Assembly: GCF_003994415.1 (NCBI RefSeq)
Contig: NZ_CP034689.1
Coordinates: forward strand, 6,623,824-6,687,823
Direction: 5' to 3'
DNA length: 64,000 nt
DNA from: Achromobacter spanius
GTDB lineage: Bacteria; Pseudomonadota; Gammaproteobacteria; Burkholderiales; Burkholderiaceae_B
Within the stretch, counting starts at the first letter, position 1; each line of letters opens with the position of its first letter. Position numbers and translations under genes: made by a program. This document shows, in pieces, positions 22,463 to 31,115 of this stretch. Below the pieces are notes generated by a model, which worked only from the letters and a program-made list of their open reading frames with translations, had not been told where the DNA came from and ran no database searches.

Positions 22463-23851
22463 TCAGACGCTGCGCAGATGGAAGGATTTGGCCTGGGTAA
22501 GCTGTTCGTAGCCAATGACGGACAGGGACACGCCGCGGCCCGTGTTCTTGACGCCCGTCCAGGCCAGGGCCGGATCCAGGTAGTCGCAGCGATTCATGAA
22601 GAACGTGCCGGTGCGCACTTGCGCACCAAGTGTCAGCGCGGCCGCTTCATCTTGCGTGTATACCGCCGCCGTCAGGCCGTAGGGGCTGTCATTCATCAAT
22701 GCGACGGCTTCGTCATCGCCCGCGACCGGCATGATGCCGACAACAGGTCCGAAGCATTCGTCGTTCATGATACGCATGCGATGGTTTACTCGCGTAAGGA
22801 TCGCTGGGGCGACATAACACGAGCCTTCACTCGCATTATTGAAATGCGATTGATCCATCATATTTTTGGCGCCAGCCGAAATGGCGTCGCCAACAACATC
22901 ACGAATTTCCGCCGCGGCGCGGGCACGAACCACCGGCCCCAACGTCGTGGTCTCATGCAAGGGGTTACCCAGTACATAAGCCTTGGTCAGCGCGACCGTT
23001 CGTTCAAGGAAGTCATCGTATCGCGACTGCGCCACGTAGATGCGTTGAATACCACAGCAGGACTGACCAGAATTGAAGAACGCGCCGTCGACCAGGGATT
23101 CAACTGCGTGGTCCATGTTGGCGTCGTCGCGCACATAGGCGGGATCGTTACCTCCCAGTTCCAAACCCACGCCGATGAACCGGCCCGCCGCGCTTTCCTC
23201 CACGATGCGGCCCCCGCGTACCGAACCCGTGAACGATACGTAGCCAATCTCCGGCGCGCGGATCAGCCTTTGCACCGTGTCATGGTTTGCATGCAGGTGC
23301 TGGAACACGCCCTGAGGAACGCCGGCGTCGCGAAATGCCCGTTCAAGCAGTTCCGCACACAAGGGGGTTTGATCAGAGTGCTTCAGAATCACGGTGTTGC
23401 CGGCCATCAAGGCCGGCACGATGCTGTTCACAGCGGTCAGCAGCGGGTAATTCCAGGGCGCGATGGTCAACGCAACGCCAATTGGCTCGCGACGAATGAA
23501 GCGCGTGAAGCCAGTCTGCTCGGGCACCTGTATGGGCGCCAGCGCTTCATCGGCAATCGAGATCATGTGGCGTGCGCGAGCCTCGAAGCCGTCCACTTCA
23601 CCCGGCGTGTAGCGCAACGGCCGGCCCATCTGAATCGTGATCGCACGAGCGATTTCGTTGCGGGCCGCGACCACCTTGTCGACGGCCGCCGATACGATGC
23701 GCCCCCGCTGTGCAATACCCAACGCCTGCCAGGCCGGTTGCGCGGAATGTGCCTGAGCCAGCGTGCGCGAGATCTGCGCTTCGCTGGCGTAGGCACGCCG
23801 GACGACCTCGCGTCCGTCGATGGGACTGATGGTGATGAGTTCCTCGGTCAT
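22463..23851 (-). CDS. NAD(P)-dependent aldehyde dehydrogenase
   Basis: A 462-residue aldehyde dehydrogenase superfamily enzyme that oxidises an aldehyde to an acid. Visible are PWNYPLLTAVN (cofactor site), FTGSVRGG (Rossmann loop), the general-base Glu in LELGGNDP, and the catalytic Cys in NSGQSCCGIQ. The start at 23851 (MTEELITI) follows an AGGG-type ribosome-binding site; an in-frame start five codons upstream is possible. It lies between the glutamine synthetase-like and Fe-ADH genes in one operon. Confidence 0.92.
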   Translation of the reverse strand: MTEELITISPIDGREVVRRAYASEAQISRTLAQAHSAQPAWQALGIAQRGRIVSAAVDKVVAARNEIARAITIQMGRPLRYTPGEVDGFEARARHMISIADEALAPIQVPEQTGFTRFIRREPIGVALTIAPWNYPLLTAVNSIVPALMAGNTVILKHSDQTPLCAELLERAFRDAGVPQGVFQHLHANHDTVQRLIRAPEIGYVSFTGSVRGGRIVEESAAGRFIGVGLELGGNDPAYVRDDANMDHAVESLVDGAFFNSGQSCCGIQRIYVAQSRYDDFLERTVALTKAYVLGNPLHETTTLGPVVRARAAAEIRDVVGDAISAGAKNMMDQSHFNNASEGSCYVAPAILTRVNHRMRIMNDECFGPVVGIMPVAGDDEAVALMNDSPYGLTAAVYTQDEAAALTLGAQVRTGTFFMNRCDYLDPALAWTGVKNTGRGVSLSVIGYEQLTQAKSFHLRSV

Positions 23852-23881
23852 GGTGGCCCTATGCAAACAGTTGGACTCGAA

Positions 23882-25267
23882 TCAGATGATCTCGAAATAG
23901 CGAGCAAGCTCCCAGTCGGTGACATGGCGCCGGAACTGCCGCTCTTCCCATTCCCGGGTTGCGGCGTAGTGTTCTACGAAGGCGTCGCCGAACAGGTGAC
24001 GCGCGGCCTCGGACTCGCGCAAGCGTTGTGCCGCCTCCCACAGCGTGGTGGGCAAATGCATGTGGGCGGGGAACTGCTGGGTGTAGGCGTTGCCCTGCAC
24101 CATCGGTTCTGGCACCAGACCCAGCTGAATGCCGTACAGGCCGGACGCCAAGGCGGCGGAGAGCGCCAGATACGGATTGGCATCCGCCGATCCGATGCGC
24201 ACCTCAACACGCTGCGACTTGTCGCTGCCGGGGATGAGGCGTAACGCGGTGGTGCGGTTCTCCATGCCCCAGGTGGCGTCCAGCGGCGCCCAATACCCCG
24301 GCACCAGCCGCGAATAGCTGTTGATGGTCTGGGCGTACAGCGCCATGAACTCCGGCAGATAGCGTTGCACGCCCGCCATGAACGAGACCTGCACCGCGCT
24401 CATGCCGTGCGGCTGCGATTCATCATAGAAGGCCGAGCGGCCACTTTTCGCGTCACGCAAGGACAGATGAATGTGGCCGCTTTGACCGGGATGGTCGTGC
24501 GACCACTTGGCCATGAACGTCGCCATCAAGCCGTTCTGCTGCGCCAACGCCTTGGTGAATGTCTTGAACAGGAACGCTTTGTCGCCAGCGGCCGCGGCCT
24601 TGTCCACGGCGATGGCCGCTTCCAGCACCCCCGGCCCGGTTTCCGTGTGCAGGCCTTCGATGGGCATGTCCATGCGTTCGCACATGTCCAGCAGCTTACG
24701 GTAGAAGTCGCCTTCGACCGTGCTGCGCAACATGGAATAGCCGAAGTTGCCCGGCGTCCAGTTCTCCATATTGCGATAGTGCTTTGCGCGCACGGAGTGG
24801 GGCGTTTCACGGAACATGAAGAATTCATATTCCAGCGCGGCGTAGACGTCGTAGCCCATGCCCTCCGCGCGATCCAGCGTACGTTGCAGCAAGCGGCGCG
24901 GGCAGATGGCGGCCGCATCGCCTTCGAACTCGGCCAGGAACAGCAGCATGTCTTCGCCCCCAGGCCCCTGCTCCAGTGGCAGGCGACGACCGGTGTGGGG
25001 CAGGATGCGCAGCTTGGCATCGGGATAGGCCGTGTGCCAGCCGGTGTACTTGGTGTTGTCGTAGAGTTGGTCGTCCAGGTCCCAACCGAACACCACGTCG
25101 CAAAACGCCAAGCCCGAGCGCAGCGCCCCCAGGAATTTGTCGCGCCGCAGGTACTTGCCCAGCATGACGCCGTCGACGTCAGACAAGCCCACCTTGATAT
25201 GCGAAAGCGAACTGGATTGCACCAGACGTTCCGCGTCTTCCACCGTTGCTACCCCTAGTGAATGCAT
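23882..25267 (-). CDS. glutamine synthetase family protein (gamma-glutamyl ligase type)
   Basis: A 461-residue member of the glutamine synthetase fold. Conserved catalytic segments include ALEYEFFMF, HTETGPGVLEAA, GQSGHIHLSL and the ENRTTALRLIP/RVEVRIGSADANPY region. It is closer in style to the PuuA/GlnT group, which glutamylates amines, than to housekeeping GlnA. Grouping with an aldehyde and an alcohol dehydrogenase supports a catabolic route in which an amine is gamma-glutamylated and then oxidised, as for putrescine or ethanolamine. The actual amine is unknown. Confidence 0.88.
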   Translation of the reverse strand: MHSLGVATVEDAERLVQSSSLSHIKVGLSDVDGVMLGKYLRRDKFLGALRSGLAFCDVVFGWDLDDQLYDNTKYTGWHTAYPDAKLRILPHTGRRLPLEQGPGGEDMLLFLAEFEGDAAAICPRRLLQRTLDRAEGMGYDVYAALEYEFFMFRETPHSVRAKHYRNMENWTPGNFGYSMLRSTVEGDFYRKLLDMCERMDMPIEGLHTETGPGVLEAAIAVDKAAAAGDKAFLFKTFTKALAQQNGLMATFMAKWSHDHPGQSGHIHLSLRDAKSGRSAFYDESQPHGMSAVQVSFMAGVQRYLPEFMALYAQTINSYSRLVPGYWAPLDATWGMENRTTALRLIPGSDKSQRVEVRIGSADANPYLALSAALASGLYGIQLGLVPEPMVQGNAYTQQFPAHMHLPTTLWEAAQRLRESEAARHLFGDAFVEHYAATREWEERQFRRHVTDWELARYFEII

Positions 25268-25467
25268 GCTCGTTCACCTTGTGGCTGAAGCCTTGCGTTG
25301 GACTGCGGGCAAGCGCCACGGCGCCCTTGCCGGACAAGGGAATATCGCGTGGCGTGCTCTCAGGGTTTCTCCGAGTCTAGACACCTTGCCGCGAATTTGC
25401 AGCCTTGAGCATGCAGTAGTTTCCCTAGGTAGCTGGCAAGCAATTCCAGGGCGCATGGCGAACACGC

Positions 25468-25498
25468 AAGCGAAACAGGCGGCACATGGCCGCCTGTT
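25468..25498 (-). terminator. terminator after the Bug solute-binding gene
   Basis: A 10-bp stem AACAGGCGGC/GCCGCCTGTT (25474-25483 with 25489-25498) is followed on the minus strand by TTTCGCTTG. It lies 20 bases after the stop of the gene ending at 25519. Confidence 0.55.
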
Positions 25499-25518
25499 GC
25501 TGACGTCTCACGCAGGCC

Positions 25519-26532
25519 TTAATCCAGCGATACGCCCGCCGTCTTCACCATGTCGGCCCAGTAGACCGTGTCTTCCTGCAGGCGTGTCTTGAACGCATCA
25601 GGCTGGCTGCCCACCGGCCAACTGCCGCCACTGTTGATCTTTGCAATCACCTTGGGCGACTTCATTGCCTGGCTGACTGCTTGCGCCAGATAGGCAACGC
25701 GCTCGGGCGGAGTACCCGCCGGGGCGAACAGGCCGTACCAGTCATCAGCCGTGATGCCGTCCAGGCCGCTTTGCTTCAGCGTGGGCGCGCCCTTGAAGAT
25801 ACCGACGCTGTTCTCATGGCTCAACGCCAGGATGCGCAGTTTGCCGGCGGCCACCATGGGTTCAGCCGACGCTGGCGACGTGATCAGCATGTCGACCGTG
25901 CCGCCCATCAGGTCGGTGATGGCCGGCGCCGCGCCGCGATACGGCACGTGCACCAGGGTCACGCCCGCCTTCTTGGACACCAGCGCGCCCATCAGGTGGC
26001 TCATGGTGCCGTTGCCCGGCGTGGCGTAGGTGATGATGCCCGGTTGTTTGCGCGCGGCCTCCAGGTAGTCGGCCATGGTCTTGTACGGGCTCTCGGTGCG
26101 CGCCACCAGCACCAGCGGCGCGGACGTGATCTGCGAGATCGGCATGAAGTCTTTGACGGGATCAAAGCCCACGTTCTTGTAAAGACGCGGATTGACTGCC
26201 ATGACGCTGGTTTGCGACATCACCAGTGTGTAGCCGTCAGGCTTGGCGCGCGAGACCTGCGCCGTGCCCACATTGCCGCCCGCGCCAGAACGGTTTTCCA
26301 CGACGACGCTTTGGCCTGTGATGGCACCCAACTCTTGCGCGATCAGACGCGACACATTGTCGTTGCCGCCCCCAGGCGGAAACGGCGAAACGACAGTAAT
26401 GGCCTGCTTCGGATAGTCGGCCGGCGCCTGCAGGGTTTGCGCTTGAGCTTGTGCCTGGGCGCTTGCGCCCCCGACCAATGCCGCGACGGTGAATGCGACG
26501 GCGCCGCAGGTGTGCAATGCGTGGTGCTTCAT
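25519..26532 (-). CDS. Bug-family tripartite tricarboxylate transporter solute-binding protein
   Basis: A 337-residue periplasmic binding protein with a signal peptide (about 1-28, ending near ASAQAQ). The family signature follows: YPKQAITVVSPFPPGGGNDNVSRLI and ENRSGAGGNVGTAQV, then MSQTSVMAVNP. The start at 26532 (MKHHALHT) is chosen over longer forms because it gives a clean signal peptide. No membrane TctA/TctB partners are adjacent, so it is an orphan receptor, a very common situation in Bordetella and Achromobacter. The ligand is probably a carboxylate or amide. Confidence 0.88.
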   Translation of the reverse strand: MKHHALHTCGAVAFTVAALVGGASAQAQAQAQTLQAPADYPKQAITVVSPFPPGGGNDNVSRLIAQELGAITGQSVVVENRSGAGGNVGTAQVSRAKPDGYTLVMSQTSVMAVNPRLYKNVGFDPVKDFMPISQITSAPLVLVARTESPYKTMADYLEAARKQPGIITYATPGNGTMSHLMGALVSKKAGVTLVHVPYRGAAPAITDLMGGTVDMLITSPASAEPMVAAGKLRILALSHENSVGIFKGAPTLKQSGLDGITADDWYGLFAPAGTPPERVAYLAQAVSQAMKSPKVIAKINSGGSWPVGSQPDAFKTRLQEDTVYWADMVKTAGVSLD

Positions 26533-26725
26533 GTGGATTTTCCCCTTGTCGTAAAGGCCGGATACGCGGCCATGCTTTGCATTCCGGTTCGCCATGAACC
26601 GTCCGCACCCCGTCGGCACCTGCCGCCGGGGCGTATTAATCGGGTTGATGCATGTGGTGTGCCGCCTGGGCCTCTGCGGGCCATTGCGGCGTGCGCGCTA
26701 TCCAGCGCGCGGTAGCGGGTCCGCG

Positions 26726-29515
26726 CTAACTTGCTGGAAAGCGGTACGTGGCCAATTCGCGCTCATCAATCTGCTTGACCAGGTTGGTCTCCCACGCCAG
26801 ATACTGACGCGCCGCGGCCTTGTTGCCATCGTGACGGTCATGGACGAAAAACAGATAGTCGATGCACGTTTCGTCCGAGGGCACGGCGGGCGTGACTTCA
26901 AGCGCGATGCCCGCCGCCGACCAACTGGCTGGCGTGCCGGTGTTCACCTTGATGTCGCGCATACCCAAGGCACGCAAGTCCTCGGCTGCCCACGCGGCCA
27001 GGTCGGCGTCGTCGGCCAGCAGGACGACGGGACGCGCCGGGTCCAGGTTCAAGCGGTCCAGACGCGGGCGGATGGACCACTGTGCGCCGGAGATATGTCC
27101 GGCGCGATATCGCATGCCTGGGCGGATATCGACAGCCTGCACGCCCTGCGGCAAGACTGCCGCCAGCGCCGCGTCGGTCAAAACGGAAAGGTGCGGGGTC
27201 CGCGGCATCGGTGCCTCATGCACCAAGGCGGCGTGCACGCCCTCTTCCAGCACGCAAGCGTCCCAGCCCATCTGCCGCAACCAGCTCGCCACGACCGGCG
27301 CGCGCACGCCCTCGGCGTCGAACACCACGATCCGCGCGCCGCGCACAGCCAGGTACTGGTCCGTGGCCTGCACCAGTTGGCCGCCCGGCGTGTGCTGCGC
27401 TCCCGGCAAGGACCCTTGCGAAAACTCTTCAGCGCTGCGCACGTCGCACAGGAACGTCGTGCGCTTGGGGTCGAGCAGCCACGCCTGCACCGTGCGGGCA
27501 TCCACCACCGGCACGCCATGACGCTGGGCCAGTTGCGCCGATCGCGCAGCCAGCGCGGGCAGCGCTTCCGGCGACACGCCATCGTCATAGCGGCGGCGCG
27601 CACCGTGTTCAAGTTGCAGGTCTTCCAGATACCAGCCCTGCGTGCCGTTCTCAAGCGCGTAGACAGGGTTGGGCACCCCCAGGTTGATCAGCGTCTGGGC
27701 GCCAATGATGCTGCGTGTGCGGCCGGCGCAGTTGATGACGATCGTTGTGTTCGGATCCTTTACCAGCGTGTGGGCGCGCAGCGCCAACTCGCCATTCGGG
27801 CAGCATATGCCACCGGGGATGCTCATTTTTTGGTATTCGGCGTAAGGCCTGCCGTCCAGCACAATCAAATCGTCGCCACGCCTCTGGCGCTCGGCCAGTT
27901 CACGGGCGCCGATGCGGGGGGTGTGGAAAACTTCTTCGGCCAATTCGCCAAAGGTTTTGCTGGGGACATTCACGCCAGCGAAAGCGGCGTAGCCGTCGCG
28001 CTGCCATTGGGCAATGCCGCCGGCCAGGCGATGCACGTTGCCGTAACCCAGTCGCGCCAATGCGCGGGCGGCGCGTTCTGCCGTGCTGTCGTCGCCGCCG
28101 TTGTCGTACACAACCACGCGCACGTCGTGGCGGGGGGCCAGGCGCAGGATGTCCACCTCCAGCCGGCTGTACGGAACGGGCACCGCGTAGAACAGATGGG
28201 ATTCACCGTACTGCCCGTGTTCGCGCACATCCAGCAAGGCGATCTCGCTGCCATCGTGCAGCCACTGTTTGAGCGTGTGGGAATCAACGGTTGCGATGGA
28301 AGGGGCTGAGGTGGGATGCGTCGTCATGGAATTCAAGGAGATCCGGGGGGATAAGGTCAACGCTGACAGGGCTTGTTCCAAGTCGCTGATCAGGTCTTCG
28401 GGGTCTTCAAGGCCAATATGCAGTCGCAGCATGGCGCCGCGTGGCGTCGGGTCCGGCAGCGCGCGCGACGCAAGCTGCACCGGAATCACCAGGCTTTCAA
28501 AGCCGCCCCACGACGCGCCGATGCCAAACAGGCGCAGGTTGTCGATCAACCGCTCGGCGTCCTGGGCGTTATAGGCGCCATCCAGTTCCACCGTCAGCAG
28601 CCCATTGGCGCCGGTGCAGTCGCGCAACCACACCGCGTGCGACGGGTCACCAGGCAAGGCGGGGCACAGCACACGGGCAACTTCGCGGCGTTCCTGCAGA
28701 AATTGCGCGACCCGCATTGCGTTCTTTTCGTGCTGAGCCATGCGCAGGGGCAGCGAACGCATCCCGCGCAACACCAGGAAAGCGTCATCAGCGCCCACGG
28801 TCTGGCCAAAGTCGATGGTGGCGCGCTCAAGCGGGCGCCAGGCGCGCGCATTGACGACGACGGCGCCCATCATCACGTCGGCATGTCCACCGAGATATTT
28901 GGTGGCGGCCAGTATGGAAATATCAGCGCCCAGCGTGAGCGGTTTGTATATCAAACCCGACGCCCACGTGTTATCCACAGCCAGCCAGCAACCGTGTTTT
29001 TTCGCGGCTGTGGATAACTCGCAAAGGTCCGGCAGCTCATAGGTCAGTGAGCCCGGCGCTTCGGCGTAGATCATTCGGGTGTTGGGTTGGATCAAGGCTT
29101 CTATGCCCGCACCGTTCGGCCGGTAGAACGTATGTTCGATACCCAGGCGCGTCAGATGCTCCGCGCAGAATCGGCGCACCGGCTCATACACCGCGTCGGT
29201 AATCAGGACGTGATCGCCCGCGCGCAGATACGCCAGCAATACCGTGGCGATCGCCGCCTGGCCGGTGGGGAACAGCGCTGCGCGAAAGCCCTGCTCCAGC
29301 TCCACCAGGGCGTCTTCCAGCGCGTGCGTGCTGTCGGTGCCGCGCGCGCCATAAGACGGCAGGCGCTCTTGTTCGCGGCGCTCGCGCGTGTCACGCCAGG
29401 CAGCGACGCTATCGAAAACATAGGTGCTGGCGCGCGTAACCGGGGTATTCACCCACCCTCGATGGGGACGCCCCGCACGCAGCAATCGCGTTGCGGGCTG
29501 GTAGGGCTTGTTCAT
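26726..29515 (-). CDS. PLP-dependent cystathionine beta-lyase-like enzyme fused to four rhodanese domains
   Basis: A 929-residue open frame that joins two proteins usually encoded separately. Residues 1-395 are a Cys/Met-metabolism PLP enzyme (cystathionine beta-lyase or methionine gamma-lyase type) with the Schiff-base Lys206 in AATKYLGGH. Residues about 397-929 hold four rhodanese domains. Only the second has the catalytic cysteine (Cys596 in NCAGRTRS); the loops of the first, third and fourth have Asp instead (DNGGD, DAEG, DDAD). The junction lies at a run of six G/C (28345-28350). One base fewer would end the first part at a TGA (28335-28333) a few bases before an ATG at 28327. It overlaps functionally with the thiol dioxygenase two bases upstream. 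Confidence 0.85.
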   Translation of the reverse strand: MNKPYQPATRLLRAGRPHRGWVNTPVTRASTYVFDSVAAWRDTRERREQERLPSYGARGTDSTHALEDALVELEQGFRAALFPTGQAAIATVLLAYLRAGDHVLITDAVYEPVRRFCAEHLTRLGIEHTFYRPNGAGIEALIQPNTRMIYAEAPGSLTYELPDLCELSTAAKKHGCWLAVDNTWASGLIYKPLTLGADISILAATKYLGGHADVMMGAVVVNARAWRPLERATIDFGQTVGADDAFLVLRGMRSLPLRMAQHEKNAMRVAQFLQERREVARVLCPALPGDPSHAVWLRDCTGANGLLTVELDGAYNAQDAERLIDNLRLFGIGASWGGFESLVIPVQLASRALPDPTPRGAMLRLHIGLEDPEDLISDLEQALSALTLSPRISLNSMTTHPTSAPSIATVDSHTLKQWLHDGSEIALLDVREHGQYGESHLFYAVPVPYSRLEVDILRLAPRHDVRVVVYDNGGDDSTAERAARALARLGYGNVHRLAGGIAQWQRDGYAAFAGVNVPSKTFGELAEEVFHTPRIGARELAERQRRGDDLIVLDGRPYAEYQKMSIPGGICCPNGELALRAHTLVKDPNTTIVINCAGRTRSIIGAQTLINLGVPNPVYALENGTQGWYLEDLQLEHGARRRYDDGVSPEALPALAARSAQLAQRHGVPVVDARTVQAWLLDPKRTTFLCDVRSAEEFSQGSLPGAQHTPGGQLVQATDQYLAVRGARIVVFDAEGVRAPVVASWLRQMGWDACVLEEGVHAALVHEAPMPRTPHLSVLTDAALAAVLPQGVQAVDIRPGMRYRAGHISGAQWSIRPRLDRLNLDPARPVVLLADDADLAAWAAEDLRALGMRDIKVNTGTPASWSAAGIALEVTPAVPSDETCIDYLFFVHDRHDGNKAAARQYLAWETNLVKQIDERELATYRFPAS

Positions 29516-29517
29516 GA

Positions 29518-30105
29518 TCAGCGGCGAGTCTTCACGCCGATCGGCATGATCTTGCAGGTGCCCGCTTCCAGGTCGAATCCCAGGCGTTCGTCCAGCGTTT
29601 CCAGCGCGCGGCCATACATGTGCAGATGGCGGATGACGCTGTCGCCCTGGATTTCAACGGCATGGATATCGTCGGGCATCAACGCGATGCCGGCGCCCGG
29701 TCCCACCACCACGGTGCCCGTCTTTTGCAACCGGCCCACGCCTGGCACGGAACCATCGTCCAGGCGGTCGTAGACATAGTTGTATTCCACACCCTCCACG
29801 GCGGCGATACAGGCCCAGGTGGTGTGGTTGTGCGGCACGATCTTGTTGCCGGGGCGCATGACGTTCAAGTAGAGCGCGTAGCTTTTGTCGTCGTCTTCAG
29901 CAATCAGGTAGCGGGCTTGGCGCTCGCCCTCTTCAGGCGGTGCGTAGCGGTCGCCCATCCACCAATCTGTATGCGCGGCCAGCCCCACTAGTTCTTGCAG
30001 CACATCGTCGAGGCTGTCTCGGTTCAGCCCCTTATTTCCTACAGTTTTTTTAATATTTCCGATAGCGGCGTCGATACCAGCCTGATGAGGATGTGCGGTG
30101 CTCAC
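29518..30105 (-). CDS. thiol dioxygenase of the cysteine dioxygenase family (cupin)
   Basis: A 195-residue cupin with the iron-binding pattern VPHNHTTWACIAAVEG and a later DDIHAVEI histidine. This suits a mononuclear Fe(II) cysteine or 3-mercaptopropionate dioxygenase that turns a thiol into a sulfinate. The start is taken as GTG at 30105, which has an AGAGGG ribosome-binding site at suitable spacing and starts the protein VSTAHPHQ. It ends two bases before the PLP-rhodanese gene, so they share an operon. A divergent LysR gene lies 116 bases upstream. Together they suggest sulfur-compound degradation. Confidence 0.85.
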   Translation of the reverse strand: MSTAHPHQAGIDAAIGNIKKTVGNKGLNRDSLDDVLQELVGLAAHTDWWMGDRYAPPEEGERQARYLIAEDDDKSYALYLNVMRPGNKIVPHNHTTWACIAAVEGVEYNYVYDRLDDGSVPGVGRLQKTGTVVVGPGAGIALMPDDIHAVEIQGDSVIRHLHMYGRALETLDERLGFDLEAGTCKIMPIGVKTRR

Positions 30106-30168
30106 GATGATTTTCCCTCTTGTTTCACGAGTTATTGGGTTTAATGTATCGCCGCGATGCCGTGCCAA

Positions 30169-30180
30169 CAATTTAAATTG
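30169..30180. promoter_or_regulatory. AT-rich palindrome in the LysR/thiol dioxygenase divergent promoter region
   Basis: CAATTTAAATTG is a perfect 12-bp palindrome midway between the divergent genes. It could be a secondary regulator contact site. The assignment is positional only. Confidence 0.35.
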
Positions 30181-30192
30181 CCTTAACATTCC

Positions 30193-30207
30193 ATTAGCAT
30201 CGCTAAT
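30193..30207. promoter_or_regulatory. LysR-type operator, 15-bp palindrome
   Basis: ATTAGC-ATC-GCTAAT fits the T-N11-A LysR-box rule and lies 15 bases before the LysR ATG, between it and the divergently transcribed thiol dioxygenase. LysR regulators usually bind such a site to repress themselves and activate the divergent gene. Confidence 0.6.
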
Positions 30208-30221
30208 ACTTTGGGCACATC

Positions 30222-31115
30222 ATGCGCAATCTGGACCTGGACCTGCTTCGCACACTTACGGCTATTGCACGGCACGACACGTTCTCTGAAGCCGCCAACC
30301 GGCTGCACAAGACGCAATCGGCCATTACGCAACAGATGCAGCGGCTGGAAGCCAGTATTGGTTTGCCGCTGTTCGAAAAGCAGGGACGCAACAAAGTGCT
30401 GTCGTCGCATGGGCGTCGGTTGGTGGAATACGCACGTCACATGCTGGCCATCAACGACGAGGCGCTGCGCGCCCTGCAGGACGGCCCGCTGGAAGGTGAT
30501 TTGCGCTTGGGTGCGCCGTTGGACGTGGCCGACACCATCTTGCCGACGCTGCTGACGCACATTGCGCGTTCAGCTCCCCGCGTGAAGCTTGAGATTCGCG
30601 TGGACCGCAGCCCTTTCCTGATGGACGCCCTGCGCGCTGGCGAGCTTGACCTGACGATATCCACGCGTTTCGATCAGGATTTCGAAGGGGTTGCGCTGCG
30701 CACCTCGCCCACCGTCTGGTTAGCGTCCGCCGACTACATGCATGACCCGCACGCGCCCGTGCCGCTGGTGCTGGCGGACGAGCCCAGCATCTTTCGCCGC
30801 CTGGCGTTGAACGCGCTGGAACAGGCGCGCGTGCGCTGGCACACGAATTACGTGGCGCCGAATCTGGTGGGTATCAAGGCTGCGCTGCGCGCCGGCCTGG
30901 GGGTGACGGCGCGTAGTGTGGAACTGCTGGGGCCCGAGATGCGCGTGCTGGGCGACAAGGAAGGCTTGCCGCCCTTGCCGGACGTTACCTACTTCCTGTG
31001 GATAAGGCGTGATCTGATCAATCCGCTGACGCGCCAGGTCTACGACATGCTGCGCAGCAACCTGGGGTTGGCACAGCAGGGCGATGCGGCGGCCGAGCCG
31101 CCTGGCGCTCAGTAG
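30222..31115 (+). CDS. LysR-family transcriptional regulator
   Basis: A 297-residue regulator. The N-terminal winged helix-turn-helix (about 4-65, TLTAIARHDTFSEAANRLHKTQSAITQQMQRLE) precedes a periplasmic-binding-like effector domain (about 90-290). It is divergent from the thiol dioxygenase/PLP-rhodanese operon with a LysR-type palindrome between, so it is the likely regulator of that operon. The effector would be a sulfur compound by inference. It ends against the asparaginase remnant, overlapping its tail by a few bases (31109-31115). Confidence 0.9.
   Translation: MRNLDLDLLRTLTAIARHDTFSEAANRLHKTQSAITQQMQRLEASIGLPLFEKQGRNKVLSSHGRRLVEYARHMLAINDEALRALQDGPLEGDLRLGAPLDVADTILPTLLTHIARSAPRVKLEIRVDRSPFLMDALRAGELDLTISTRFDQDFEGVALRTSPTVWLASADYMHDPHAPVPLVLADEPSIFRRLALNALEQARVRWHTNYVAPNLVGIKAALRAGLGVTARSVELLGPEMRVLGDKEGLPPLPDVTYFLWIRRDLINPLTRQVYDMLRSNLGLAQQGDAAAEPPGAQ

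Noticed and set aside
22478..24244. A 588-codon open frame opposite the aldehyde dehydrogenase and glutamine synthetase-like genes
   Set aside because: It is an antisense shadow. The minus-strand proteins have complete catalytic motifs and operon spacing.
26594..28309. A 571-codon plus-strand frame opposite the rhodanese region
   Set aside because: It has low-complexity Arg/Gln/His-rich composition typical of antisense frames, and the opposite strand shows conserved rhodanese domains.
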